DNA from: Geothrix sp. 21YS21S-4
GTDB lineage: Bacteria; Acidobacteriota; Holophagae; Holophagales; Holophagaceae
Direction of reading: 5' to 3'
Length of the DNA stretch: 64,000 nt
Assembly: GCF_030845995.1 (NCBI RefSeq)
Contig: NZ_CP132719.1
Coordinates: 1 to 64,000, forward strand
Both the position numbers and the translations under genes were made by a program. The notes under the pieces were generated by a model, which worked only from the letters and a program-made list of their open reading frames with translations, did not search any database and was not told the DNA's origin. Each line of letters opens with the position of its first letter. Position 1 is the stretch's first letter. Shown here piece after piece: positions 56,037 through 64,000 of the stretch.

Positions 56037-58597
56037 CCGGACTGCTCCGCCGCCTGCTGCGCCTGCACCTCTCCCCGCGCCCCGCCGGGCTGTGGGCGGT
56101 GGTCGCGGGGCTGACGTTTCTGCTGGGGCTCGGCGCCCTGCGCGTGGAGCGGGCGCTGGACCTGATGAGCCTCCTTCCGGTGGAGCATCCGGCCGTCCGG
56201 GCGAACCTGGAGGCCGGCGTGGGCCAGCAGGAGCTGCTGTGGCTCGTCGCCGAGGGGAGCGAAGGCGACCTGGAAGCCCGGCGCGCCTGGGCCGAGGGCC
56301 TGGTGGACCGCCTGCTCACCGCCGGCGACCTCCCCCTCAACGGCCTTGCCGCGGAGGGTCGCCTGTCGGAGCCCATCCCCGTGCCGGGCCCCGGCGGCGT
56401 GAGCCCCTGGCCGGCGCTCCTCGCCGTGGGGGCCCTCGCGGAAGGGGACGCCGCCGTGGGCCGCTTGACCACGGAAACCCTCTACACCCTGGCGCCCGCC
56501 TGGCTGGGGGACCGGCTCTCGCCTCTCAAGGAGCCCGCCGAACTGAAGCGCCGGCTGGAGGCCACGGCCCGCGCCCTGGGTTCGCCGGAGCCGCTTCCCG
56601 CGGCCCTCGCGCGGCTGGATCCCCTCGGGCTCCGGGACCTCGCCCCCGCCGCCGGCGGGGGCATGGCGAAGGCCCGGGAACTGGGCCGGGCCTTCACGCT
56701 GCGGATGCACACCGGCTACCTGGAGACCAAGGACGGCCGCTTCGTGATGCTGCCGCTGGTGGCGGGCTTTCCCGCTTCCGACGTGAAGGCCGCCACGCGC
56801 GCTCTGACCTGGTTGAGCCGCGGCGCCGCGGGACCCCTGCCGACCTCCGCGCGGCTGGGGGACTTGGAGGCCGCGCTGAAGCCCCAGGCGGATCGCCCTT
56901 TCCCCGTGCAGGTCACCGGCGCCCACGCGATCACGATCTGGGAATCCCACCGGCTCACGGGCGAAGTGGCGCTCAGCCTCGGCCTCAGCTTCGTCCTCAT
57001 CGGCCTGGTCTACTGGCTGGGCTTCCGCACGCTCGCGGGCTACGGGTTCGTGATGGTGCCCGTCCTGCTGGGAATGGTGTGGGCCCTGGGCCTTACGGGC
57101 TGGGTGCTGGGCCGGGTGAACCTGATGGCCGCGGGGTTCGGCGCGGTGCTCCTGGGCGTGGGCGACGACGTAGGCATCCTCCTGTTCAGCCGCTATCGCG
57201 AGGAGCGCCGGGCGGGCCGGACCAAGGCGCGGGCCCTCCACGACGCGCTGCTGGGCACCGGCCCCGGCGTGGTGGCGGGCGCGCTGGCGACGGCGCTGGC
57301 CTTCCTCGCTCTGGCGTTCACGCCCTTTCCCGGAATCCGCGACCTGGGGCTCACCACGGGCCTCGGTTTGTTGGCCTGTCTGGCGGCCACGTTCCTGGTG
57401 ATGCCCCCCTTGCTCCTGGCGCTGGACCGCGGTCGCGGCACCTTCGCCCCGGGTTCGCCCGCGCCCCTTCCCCGCCGCCGGGCGTGGGCGCCCTGGGCAG
57501 CCCTGATCCTCCTAGGGCTGGCCCTGGCCGGCGCGCCCCGCACTCGCTGGGAGGAGGACCTGCGCCGGTTCCGGGCTCAGGGCAATCCCGCCCTCACCTT
57601 GCAGGAGCGCCTCACCCGCACCCTCGGCGCGAGCCTCCAGCCCTTGGCCCTCCAGATCCCCCTGGAGGATCCGGATCGCCTGCCGGGGCGCTGGAACCGG
57701 CTGAGTCCCATCCTTCGCGAGGCGGGCCTGCCGGTGCCCGATTGGCAGACCCTGGATCCGGAGCTGCGCCACGCTCTGGGCTCCGAAACCTGGCGCCGCC
57801 AGGTACTGGAGGCGGCGGGCCGGGCGGGGCTGGATCCCGCGGGGCTCGAAGGACCCCTGTCGGCCCTGGCCGCGGCGGCCTCGGACCCCGCCCAGCCGGT
57901 CCACGCGCTCCAGGCCCTCCTTCCCCGAACCGGCGAGACCCGGGAACAGGCTCGGCCCTGGAACCTGTGGGACGGCCTGAGGCGGGGCCACCGCGCCCCG
58001 CCCCTGGCTCCCGCGCTGACGGTGCCCGTCCGGCTGGATGAAGCCGCCCTCGTCCGCCTCACGCCGGAGGTGGAAGCCGCCGGGGGCCGGTTCGTGGGCA
58101 CCCAGCCCTTGTTCCGCGCCGTGAAGGCGATCGCCAAGGACGCGGTCCAGGAGGCCGTGCTCCTGGCGCTGGGCGGGATCTTCGCGGTGATCGCCCTGTT
58201 CGGCCGCAGCCTGCGTTTCGCCTGCTTCGCCATCGTCCCCCTCGCGGCCAGCCAAGTGGGCGCCCTGGGGGCCCTGGGCTGGGGCGGGGAACCCCTCACC
58301 TTCCTGTCCCTCATGGCCATTCCCATCGCGCTGGGCGTCAGCGTGGACACCGCCTTCAACCTGCTGCACCGCGCCCGGGGCGAAGCGGACGCCTCCCAGC
58401 GCGTGGCCCGGGTCAACGCCGTGTGCGCCGGGACCACCCTCGCCGGCTTCGGGGGGATGGTCTTCAGCGGCTACCGCGGGCTTCGGGGTCTCGGCCTCGC
58501 CTGCCTCGGGGGCGTCGCCCTCGCCCTGCTCCTCACCCAGTGGCTCCTGCCGGTGCTGCTGGAGAAATGGCCGCTGGAGAAAAAGGGAGTATCCTAG
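56033..58597 (+). CDS. RND/MMPL-family exporter (HpnN-like)
   Basis: 854 residues, overlapping the ATPase gene by four bases (ATGA). Twelve membrane helices in the RND pattern: one at the N-terminus, a large periplasmic loop, five helices (GYGFVMVPVLLGMVWALGL, VGDDVGILLFSRYREERRAG in the conserved Asp-containing block), a second loop and five more with LMAIPIALGVSVDTAFNLLHR. It resembles the HpnN/MMPL group, which moves lipids or hopanoids to the outer membrane; the substrate is not known. It ends just before the AT-rich island. Confidence 0.9.
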   Translation: MTGLLRRLLRLHLSPRPAGLWAVVAGLTFLLGLGALRVERALDLMSLLPVEHPAVRANLEAGVGQQELLWLVAEGSEGDLEARRAWAEGLVDRLLTAGDLPLNGLAAEGRLSEPIPVPGPGGVSPWPALLAVGALAEGDAAVGRLTTETLYTLAPAWLGDRLSPLKEPAELKRRLEATARALGSPEPLPAALARLDPLGLRDLAPAAGGGMAKARELGRAFTLRMHTGYLETKDGRFVMLPLVAGFPASDVKAATRALTWLSRGAAGPLPTSARLGDLEAALKPQADRPFPVQVTGAHAITIWESHRLTGEVALSLGLSFVLIGLVYWLGFRTLAGYGFVMVPVLLGMVWALGLTGWVLGRVNLMAAGFGAVLLGVGDDVGILLFSRYREERRAGRTKARALHDALLGTGPGVVAGALATALAFLALAFTPFPGIRDLGLTTGLGLLACLAATFLVMPPLLLALDRGRGTFAPGSPAPLPRRRAWAPWAALILLGLALAGAPRTRWEEDLRRFRAQGNPALTLQERLTRTLGASLQPLALQIPLEDPDRLPGRWNRLSPILREAGLPVPDWQTLDPELRHALGSETWRRQVLEAAGRAGLDPAGLEGPLSALAAAASDPAQPVHALQALLPRTGETREQARPWNLWDGLRRGHRAPPLAPALTVPVRLDEAALVRLTPEVEAAGGRFVGTQPLFRAVKAIAKDAVQEAVLLALGGIFAVIALFGRSLRFACFAIVPLAASQVGALGALGWGGEPLTFLSLMAIPIALGVSVDTAFNLLHRARGEADASQRVARVNAVCAGTTLAGFGGMVFSGYRGLRGLGLACLGGVALALLLTQWLLPVLLEKWPLEKKGVS

Positions 58598-58643
58598 ATC
58601 ATTAAAGCGAAAGAGAATTTGCTCTTTATGAATCGAGGTGAAA

Positions 58644-60167
58644 ATGTTAACACGATTAAAGGTCAATGGGTTTAAAAATTTAATCAATGTTGATGTGAGT
58701 TTTGGAGAATTTACGTGTATTGCAGGCCCGAATGGATCGGGCAAATCGAATTTATTTGATGCAATAATGTTTTTAAGCCACTTGGCGGACAAGTCATTAC
58801 TGGAGGCTGCCCAGCTTGTAAGAGATCCCGACTGTAAAAATTCAGACATTCGATCCTTGTTTTTTAAAGCAGGTGATTCAATTCACGAAACAATGGAATT
58901 TGAAGTCGAAATGATTATTCCAAAATTTGGAATAGACGACCTTGGGCAAAAAGCAGAAGCAACTACAACTTTTCTCACATATAAAGTGGTCATTGGATTT
59001 AACAAAAGACCTTCTGCCTACGTGGCTCAACCCCTAATGATATTAGAGGAAAAATTAGATCATATTACTTTGGGGGCCGCTCGTCGTCATGTTTATTTTA
59101 AAAGGAACCCCGGTTTAATAAGCCTTTTAGGTGTCCAGAGAAGAACGAGTTCTTTTATTTCGACTGATCGAGAAAATAATATTATTAAAATTCATCAAGA
59201 TACCAAATCAGATGTACATAAGGGTTCAGGGGGGCGGGCGCGGCAGGTTTCCTCTAGATTATTGCCTAGAACTGTAATTAGTACCGCTACAGCGGCTGAG
59301 GCCCCTACCGCTTTGCTTGCACGGCGAGAAATGCAATCGTGGCGGTTATTGCAATTAGAACCATCCGCAATGCGCGCTCCGGACCCTTATATTGCCCCGC
59401 AGGTAGTCGCTGAAAATGGAGCGCACTTACCGGCAACCATGGCAAGATTAACTGGAATAGCGAGGAGTAAGTTATATTCGGGAAGCACAAATGAACTATT
59501 TAGAACTGTAAGTGAGCAAAAGGCGAAATCTATTAAGCAAAAAATTGTAGAATCACTTTCTACTCTTATTGATGGAGTTGATGATGTATATGTGGATCAG
59601 GATGAAAAACGAGAATTATTTAGCCTTATAATTATTGATAACAATCAAACCAAGCATGAGGCTCGAAGCCTATCGGATGGCACACTGCGTTTTTTGGCAC
59701 TCGCCTTAATTGCAAATGATCCGGATTCTTCTGGCCTCGTTTGCATGGAAGAACCGGAAAATGGGATTCATCCAACTCGCATCCCTTCTATTTTAACTTT
59801 ACTAAAAGATGTTTCTAAAGCACAGAGAGCTTCGTCTAAATTAGGACCCATCTTAAGGCAAGTTATTATTAATACACATTCTCCAATTGTGGTGGCTCTT
59901 TTGAGTCCAGAAGATATCTTGTTTTCAAAACCTATCCAAGGAATATATAACAATAAAAGGATAGATCGAGCTGCATTTATTCCGTTAGAGAAAACTTGGC
60001 GCTCACGGCTTACTCCCGACAGCTTGGTTTCTTCTAAGGGAGAGGTTATAGAATATTTAAATGTTCTTGCAACTGCATTAAGCGAAGGGGGATTGTCTAA
60101 TACGGCTACATATGTGGGATTGGTAGAATCTCTTCCGTTTGTGGAGCTCCAAGAGGAGCAAGAGTGA
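58644..60167 (+). CDS. ABC-type/OLD-like ATPase of a putative two-gene defence module
   Basis: 507 residues from the ATG at 58644 with GAGGTG just upstream; a GTG at 58638 is possible. Walker A is GPNGSGKS (28-35), the ABC-like signature RSLSDGTLRFL (341-351), Walker B LVCMEEPENG (365-374) and the H-loop NTHSP (410-414). This is the AAA_21/AAA_15 arrangement of OLD, PARIS and AbiL-type ATPases, with the ATPase split by a long helical middle. There is no fused TOPRIM domain; the next gene supplies it. Codon use is AT-rich. Confidence 0.88.
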   Translation: MLTRLKVNGFKNLINVDVSFGEFTCIAGPNGSGKSNLFDAIMFLSHLADKSLLEAAQLVRDPDCKNSDIRSLFFKAGDSIHETMEFEVEMIIPKFGIDDLGQKAEATTTFLTYKVVIGFNKRPSAYVAQPLMILEEKLDHITLGAARRHVYFKRNPGLISLLGVQRRTSSFISTDRENNIIKIHQDTKSDVHKGSGGRARQVSSRLLPRTVISTATAAEAPTALLARREMQSWRLLQLEPSAMRAPDPYIAPQVVAENGAHLPATMARLTGIARSKLYSGSTNELFRTVSEQKAKSIKQKIVESLSTLIDGVDDVYVDQDEKRELFSLIIIDNNQTKHEARSLSDGTLRFLALALIANDPDSSGLVCMEEPENGIHPTRIPSILTLLKDVSKAQRASSKLGPILRQVIINTHSPIVVALLSPEDILFSKPIQGIYNNKRIDRAAFIPLEKTWRSRLTPDSLVSSKGEVIEYLNVLATALSEGGLSNTATYVGLVESLPFVELQEEQE

Positions 60168-60787
60168 TAAACTATCTTTTTCTTGCAGAAGGAACTTCCG
60201 ACCAAGTTTTAATTCCAATTATTAATTCTCTTATATTTGAAACATTGAGGTTATCGGTTAATGTGGTGATCCCTAATTTTAATTCGGTGAGGCCACGGCC
60301 GACATCTTTAAATTCAAAGCTTAATGTTGTTAATAGGTTATATAAAAATATAGACTTTTTGGTTATTCATCGAGACGCCGATGCCGCAGGAGCTTCGTCT
60401 CGATTGATGGAAATGGAGCAGGCAACGGCTTGTTCCGTTCCTTCTATACCATGGGTTCCCGCTATCCCAGTGAAAATGACGGAAGCATGGTTGTTGACAG
60501 ACCGTGCTGCTATATTTAAAGCAATAGGATGTAGAAGATCTGATAAAAAAATCACCTTTTGTCCGAATAAGCGTATCGAAGGGCTTGCGGATCCCAAGGA
60601 TTACCTTTTTCAAAAAATATATGAAATTGCGGATTTACCTTATCGACGGCGAAAAGATTTAAATGTGAATTTGGTGAGAAGAAGGATTGGAGATTTTATT
60701 TCAGATTCACCTGAATTAAGACTCTTACCTTCATTCAGGGTTTTTGAAGGAAGGCTAAAAAAAGTTCTTCATGATCTTTATGATTAA
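60164..60787 (+). CDS. TOPRIM-domain protein (DUF4276/RloB-like), putative nuclease effector
   Basis: 207 residues from a GTG overlapping the ATPase stop (GTGA), with GAGGAG upstream. TOPRIM residues are visible: FLAEGTSDQVL with Glu9 and Asp13, and VIHRDADAAG with Asp71 and Asp73. IPVKMTEAWLLTDRAA resembles the PxxxxEAWLLAD block of DUF4276. In similar pairs the ATPase controls a TOPRIM nuclease that attacks tRNA or DNA on phage infection. The close coupling points to one complex. Exact family cannot be fixed by eye. Confidence 0.75.
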   Translation: MINYLFLAEGTSDQVLIPIINSLIFETLRLSVNVVIPNFNSVRPRPTSLNSKLNVVNRLYKNIDFLVIHRDADAAGASSRLMEMEQATACSVPSIPWVPAIPVKMTEAWLLTDRAAIFKAIGCRRSDKKITFCPNKRIEGLADPKDYLFQKIYEIADLPYRRRKDLNVNLVRRRIGDFISDSPELRLLPSFRVFEGRLKKVLHDLYD

Positions 60788-61838
60788 TAAACTTAAAGAG
60801 ATTTTAGCAGAGCAACTTGGTGCCGGTTCTGTCCCCGCCGCCGAGGTCATGGCCCTAGGCCTCTACCATCCCGAGCACGGCTACTACCGCCGGGCGACGG
60901 GGCCCTGGGGGTTCGAGGGGAAGGACTACTACACCGCCCTCGACCTGGGGCCGCTCCTGGGGCAGACCCTGGCCCTGCGCCTGGAAGCCGCCTGGGAGCG
61001 CCTGGGCCGGCCGGCGCGGTTCACGGCGCTGGAGCCCGGCGCGGGGCGCGGCTGGCTGGGCCGGGACGTGCTCAACGCGGCCACGGGCGCCTTCGCCGAG
61101 GCCCTCGTCTACGTGCATCGCGACGACAATCCGGCGGCCAGGGCCGCGGCGGAAGCGGCCCTGGCCCCTTTCCTGGCATCCGGCCGGGCGCGGTTCGCCG
61201 CCGAGGGCGAGCCGCTGGAGCCCTTCGTCGGCGCCGTCTTCAGCAACGAACTGTTCGACGCCCTGCCGGCGCAGCCCTGGCGGTGGAGCGGGGCGCAGTG
61301 GACCCGCGAAGTCCTGACCGAGGCGGGCCCCCAGTGGCAGGCGGCGGAGCCCGGCGAGGCCGGAGCCTGGTTCGCCGCCCACACGGACGGGCTGGAGCCC
61401 CTCGACGGAAGCATCTGGTGTGAAGGGCTCCCCGCCGTGATCCGCGACCTCGCCGCGCCCCTGGAGGCCGGGCTGTTCCTGGCCGTGGACTACGGCGAAC
61501 CCGCCGGCCGGCTGCTGGCCAAGGGCGCGGACCTGCGCCGGTTCAAGGCCCACACCGTGGACGGCAAGTGGCACGAGGACCTGGGCGAGTCGGATCTCAC
61601 TGCGGACGTCGATTTCACCCGGCTGGCCCACCTGCTGGAAGAACAGGGGTTTGGAGAATTGTTCCACGTGGAATTGAGCAAGTGGATCCGGACCCACGCC
61701 CCCCTGGATCAATGGGGCGCCCAGTGGATGGCGCTTCCCCCCGCGGACCGGATGCAGCGGACGGAGAACCTCCTCCAGCTCACCCTCCCCAACATGATGG
61801 GGAGCCGCTTCCGGGTGCTCGAGGGATGGAAGGGTTAG
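60771..61838 (+). CDS. MidA/NDUFAF7-family SAM-dependent methyltransferase
   Basis: 355 residues; the ATG at 60780 is an alternative start. Matches to the COG1565 family: ALGLYHPEHGYYRRATGPWGFEGKDYYTAL (in parts), EPGAGRGWLGRDVL, FSNELFDALPAQPWRW and FLAVDYGEP. Human NDUFAF7 methylates an arginine of complex I; the bacterial role is less known. The first 15 or so codons are AT-rich and lie in the acquired island, overlapping the TOPRIM gene, while the rest is GC-rich, so the gene's start was replaced or rebuilt. A parS-like site lies at 61661-61674. Confidence 0.88.
   Translation: MIFMINKLKEILAEQLGAGSVPAAEVMALGLYHPEHGYYRRATGPWGFEGKDYYTALDLGPLLGQTLALRLEAAWERLGRPARFTALEPGAGRGWLGRDVLNAATGAFAEALVYVHRDDNPAARAAAEAALAPFLASGRARFAAEGEPLEPFVGAVFSNELFDALPAQPWRWSGAQWTREVLTEAGPQWQAAEPGEAGAWFAAHTDGLEPLDGSIWCEGLPAVIRDLAAPLEAGLFLAVDYGEPAGRLLAKGADLRRFKAHTVDGKWHEDLGESDLTADVDFTRLAHLLEEQGFGELFHVELSKWIRTHAPLDQWGAQWMALPPADRMQRTENLLQLTLPNMMGSRFRVLEGWKG
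61661..61674. promoter_or_regulatory. parS-like site (one mismatch)
   Basis: GTTCCACGTGGAAT differs from the perfect palindrome only in its last base. It lies inside the methyltransferase gene, encoding FHVE as in the mnmE copy, about 53 kb right of dnaA. Confidence 0.5.
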
Positions 61839-61843
61839 CCACG

Positions 61844-61887
61844 GATGAACGCGGATGAAAGAGCATCTGGGTTCATCCGCGTTCATC
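61844..61887. repeat. Inverted repeat of GATGAACGCGGATGAA type
   Basis: A perfect 16-bp stem (61844-61859 with 61872-61887) with a 12-base loop, built from repeats of GGATGAA and GTTCATC. It lies just after the methyltransferase stop and before the converging hydrolase stop. It could act as terminator. Similar CCACGGATGAACGCGGATGA sequences are common intergenic repeats in many GC-rich genomes. Confidence 0.7.
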
Positions 61888-61898
61888 TGGGGCTGGGT

Positions 61899-63773
61899 TC
61901 ATTTCTCTGAATAAATCCCCACGCCCAGGCTGCTCGGCCGCGCGGCGTCGTGGAAGACCGTGTGGGTGGCTTTCCGGTAGTCCTCGGGCTGGGCTTCGTT
62001 GATGTTGGTGAAGACCTGGGGATTGCGGTCCATCAGGGGGAACCAGGTGCTCTGGAGCTGGACCATGACGCGGTGGCCCTTCCGGAAGGTGTGGAACACG
62101 TCGTTCATGCTCCAGGCGACGCGGGTCGGCTGCCCGGGGGTGAAGGGCGTGGGCTTTTCCAGGCTGTCGCGGTACTTGCCGCGCATGACCTCCCCGCGCA
62201 CCAGCTGCTGGTAGCCGCCCATGGGGTTGGCCGTCCGGTACCAGGGGGAGCCAGGGTTGAAGCCCGGATTCGTGAATCCGTCGGGATAGACGTCGATCAG
62301 CTTCACCACCCAGTCCGCGTCGGTGCCCGTGACGGCTACGAACAGCTCGGGCCGGAGCGGCCCCGCCACGGTCAGGTCCGCCTCCAGGGGCACGGTCTGG
62401 AAGACGAGGACGTCGGGGCGGCGGCTCGCGAAGCGCTGGTCGGCGGTCATGTATTCGCGCGGCATCCCGATGGCCACCTCTTCGATGAAGGGCACGGGCT
62501 TGGCGGGATCCGACACGAAGGCGTCCGCGCCGCCGTCCTTCCCGGGCGGGGCGAAGCCGAGCCCGCCGCCGGGCTGAAAATAGAGCTTGGCTTCCTTCGC
62601 CTGGGGCGGCGGCCAGGCGTCGAACCGGCGCCAGCGGTTGGCGCCCGTCTCGAAGACCGTGGCTTTGGACAGGGCGGGATCCGGCGCGCCCTTGAGGTAG
62701 TGCATGAAGAAGGGGAACAGGATTTCCGCTTGGAACCAGTCGGAGGTGTCCGATCCGAATTGCACCAAGCCGAGGTGGTCGCCCTTGCTCCGCTCCCATC
62801 CGCCGTGGAACCAGGGGCCCATCACCAGCCGGCTGTCCGTGGCGGGGCTCTGGCGCCCCAGCGCCTGGAAGACCTGGAGGGAACCGAACAGGTTCTCGGC
62901 GTCGAACCAGCCGCCCACGGTGAGCACTGCGGGCTTCACGCCCTTCAGCCGGGGGCGCAGGTCCCGGGCCCGCCAGAAGGCGTCGTAGTCCGGGTGGTCC
63001 AGCATCTCGTTCCAGAAGGCGACGTCCTTCGCGTAGCCGCGGGTGGCGCCGGTGGAGCCCAGCCGCAGGAACCACGCGTAGCCGTCGGAGGTGCCGTGGT
63101 CCAGGGGCGTCGGCCACATCGGGGTGGGCGCGGGCCGGGGCTTGCCGAAGCTGATCATGAAATTGAAGGCGTGGGGCAGCCACAGCGCCCCGTTGCGGTG
63201 GAAGTCGTCCCCCTGGAACCAGTCCGCGACGGGCGCCTGGGGCGAGACGGCCTTGAGCGCCGGGTGGCCGGACAGGGCGCCCAGGGCGGTGTAGAAGCCG
63301 GGGTAGCTGATCCCCCATTGGCCCGCGCGGCCGTTGTGGCCGGGGACGTGGGCCAGCACCCACTCCAGGGTGTCGAAGGTGTCCGTGCCCTCGTCCGTCG
63401 CCGCGCCGCTGGCCGCGCGGTCGGGGCGCATGTTCTCGAAGCTCCCTTCGGACATCATCCGGCCCCGCACGTCCTGGTACACGAAGATGAAGCCCTCGTC
63501 CTCGAATCGGGACGACGGCCCCAGGTGGGAGGGAAACGCGTCGGGACCGTAGGGCCGCACGCCATAGGGCGTCCGCTCCATCAGGACGGGATAGGCGCGG
63601 GTCGCATCTTTGGGAGCGTAGATGGCGGTGAACAGCTTCACCCCGTCGCGCATGGGAATCAGGACCTCGCGCTTGGTGTAGTGGTCCTGGGGCGCGGCGC
63701 CCAGGTCCGTTCCCGCGGCGGCGAGCAGGCCCAGGGACAGGAACGCGACGCGCAGGGCGCGGCTCAACGTCAT
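61899..63773 (-). CDS. CocE/NonD-family hydrolase (X-Pro dipeptidyl-peptidase-like), exported
   Basis: 624 residues from the ATG at 63773 (GGAG six bases upstream); two earlier Met codons are less likely. A signal peptide (ALRVAFLSLGLLAAAGTDLGA) is visible. The alpha/beta hydrolase domain begins VLIPMRDGVKLFTAIYAPKD, and the nucleophile is in GQWGISYPGFYTALG. The cap and the C-terminal jelly-roll (PLEADLTVAGPLRPELFV) follow. This is the S15/CocE pattern, seen in cocaine esterase, glutaryl-7-ACA acylase and X-Pro peptidases. The substrate is not known. It diverges from the agmatine deiminase gene. Confidence 0.9.
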   Translation of the reverse strand: MTLSRALRVAFLSLGLLAAAGTDLGAAPQDHYTKREVLIPMRDGVKLFTAIYAPKDATRAYPVLMERTPYGVRPYGPDAFPSHLGPSSRFEDEGFIFVYQDVRGRMMSEGSFENMRPDRAASGAATDEGTDTFDTLEWVLAHVPGHNGRAGQWGISYPGFYTALGALSGHPALKAVSPQAPVADWFQGDDFHRNGALWLPHAFNFMISFGKPRPAPTPMWPTPLDHGTSDGYAWFLRLGSTGATRGYAKDVAFWNEMLDHPDYDAFWRARDLRPRLKGVKPAVLTVGGWFDAENLFGSLQVFQALGRQSPATDSRLVMGPWFHGGWERSKGDHLGLVQFGSDTSDWFQAEILFPFFMHYLKGAPDPALSKATVFETGANRWRRFDAWPPPQAKEAKLYFQPGGGLGFAPPGKDGGADAFVSDPAKPVPFIEEVAIGMPREYMTADQRFASRRPDVLVFQTVPLEADLTVAGPLRPELFVAVTGTDADWVVKLIDVYPDGFTNPGFNPGSPWYRTANPMGGYQQLVRGEVMRGKYRDSLEKPTPFTPGQPTRVAWSMNDVFHTFRKGHRVMVQLQSTWFPLMDRNPQVFTNINEAQPEDYRKATHTVFHDAARPSSLGVGIYSEK

Positions 63774-63916
63774 GACGAACTCCGGAGGAAGCCTCATGAT
63801 ACGCGGCATTCCTTCGAGGAGACCTCCGCCGGATTCGCGCTCGACGGGACGGAAGCCTTTTGATGAACTGGATGTTGGCTCGCTCCGGAGCCGCGCCTGC
63901 CTGGGGTTTCCGAACC

Positions 63917-64000
63917 ATGTCCCGACCGTCTTTCCGCCAACCCGCCGAATGGGACCGCCACGCCGCCTGCTGGCTGGCCTGGCCCGGCCACGGCCACCTG
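63917..64000 (+). CDS. Agmatine deiminase / peptidylarginine deiminase family, N-terminal fragment
   Basis: Only the first 28 codons are in the window; the gene runs off the right edge. The start MSRPSFRQPAEWDRHAACWLAWPGHGHL (in overlapping short parts, QPAEW and CWLAWP) matches the N-terminus of Porphyromonas-type agmatine deiminases, which release N-carbamoylputrescine in putrescine synthesis. The catalytic cysteine lies beyond the window. The ribosome-binding site is weak. Confidence 0.75.
   Translation, partial: MSRPSFRQPAEWDRHAACWLAWPGHGHL

Larger units (their letters stand above)
58598..60820. mobile_element. AT-rich acquired island (ATPase and TOPRIM genes)
   Basis: From just after the MMPL stop to about 60820 the base composition falls sharply and both genes use A/T-ending codons, unlike every neighbour. 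It holds two overlapping genes and no integrase or insertion sequence. The left edge is at about 58580-58600. The right edge falls inside the first codons of the next gene. Direct repeats at the ends are no longer than seven bases. Horizontal acquisition is the natural reading. Confidence 0.8.

Noticed and set aside
58610-60801. AAAGAGA repeated near both ends of the AT-rich island (58610-58616 and 60795-60801)
   Set aside because: Seven bases in AT-rich DNA is easily chance; not enough to call a target-site duplication.

Overview
The window is a GC-rich bacterial chromosome segment around the replication origin. dnaA, dnaN, gyrB and gyrA run leftward. rpmH, rnpA, yidC, a jag/khpB-like gene, mnmE and gatB run rightward from the same point. 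The gene set (MglA-type GTPase signalling, HspR heat-shock control, Jag lacking its N-terminal domain, E. coli-type insert in GyrB) and strong G/C third-position bias would fit Acidobacteriota, perhaps Holophagae (Geothrix/Holophaga-like). That is an inference from memory of such genomes, not a computed placement. No tRNA, rRNA, CRISPR array or insertion sequence was seen.

Layout. 1-0.9 kb: 3' end of a hybrid sensor kinase and a gamma-glutamylcyclotransferase-fold protein. 0.9-16.3 kb: origin region and the translation/membrane-insertion operon, then a PLP sulfur-amino-acid enzyme coupled to a ThiS-like sulfur carrier. 16.2-30.7 kb: housekeeping genes (ribD, ftsY, lon, nrdR, rsmB, rsmE, terC-like, ribF) mixed with hydrolases and small secreted proteins. 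30.7-34.6 kb: secreted glutathione peroxidase, a LytS/LytTR two-component pair and a PAS sensor kinase. 34.6-38.5 kb: uppS-cdsA-dxr-rseP, with a duplicated copy of the uppS start just upstream. 38.8-41.2 kb: one protein joining an MglA-type GTPase to PAS, histidine kinase and receiver modules. 42.3-50.4 kb: regulators, a glycosyltransferase, a TctDE-like system with an orphan binding protein, a DASS anion transporter and a split chromate transporter. 50.4-58.6 kb: yacG, dnaK, dnaJ, hspR, a sigma-70 factor, a DnaC-like ATPase and an RND/MMPL exporter. 58.6-60.8 kb: an AT-rich island with an ABC-type ATPase and a TOPRIM protein, a likely acquired defence pair. 60.8-64 kb: a MidA-type methyltransferase, a CocE-type hydrolase and the start of an agmatine deiminase.

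GTTCCACGTGGAAC-type palindromes occur five times (two perfect, three with one mismatch) in this origin-proximal region and look like parS sites for ParB. The dnaA-dnaN gap holds three same-orientation TGTGGA motifs and is the best oriC candidate. The items most worth follow-up are the ATPase-TOPRIM island and its right junction, the GTPase-kinase fusion, the parS set, the ThiS/PLP pair and the uppS leader duplication.
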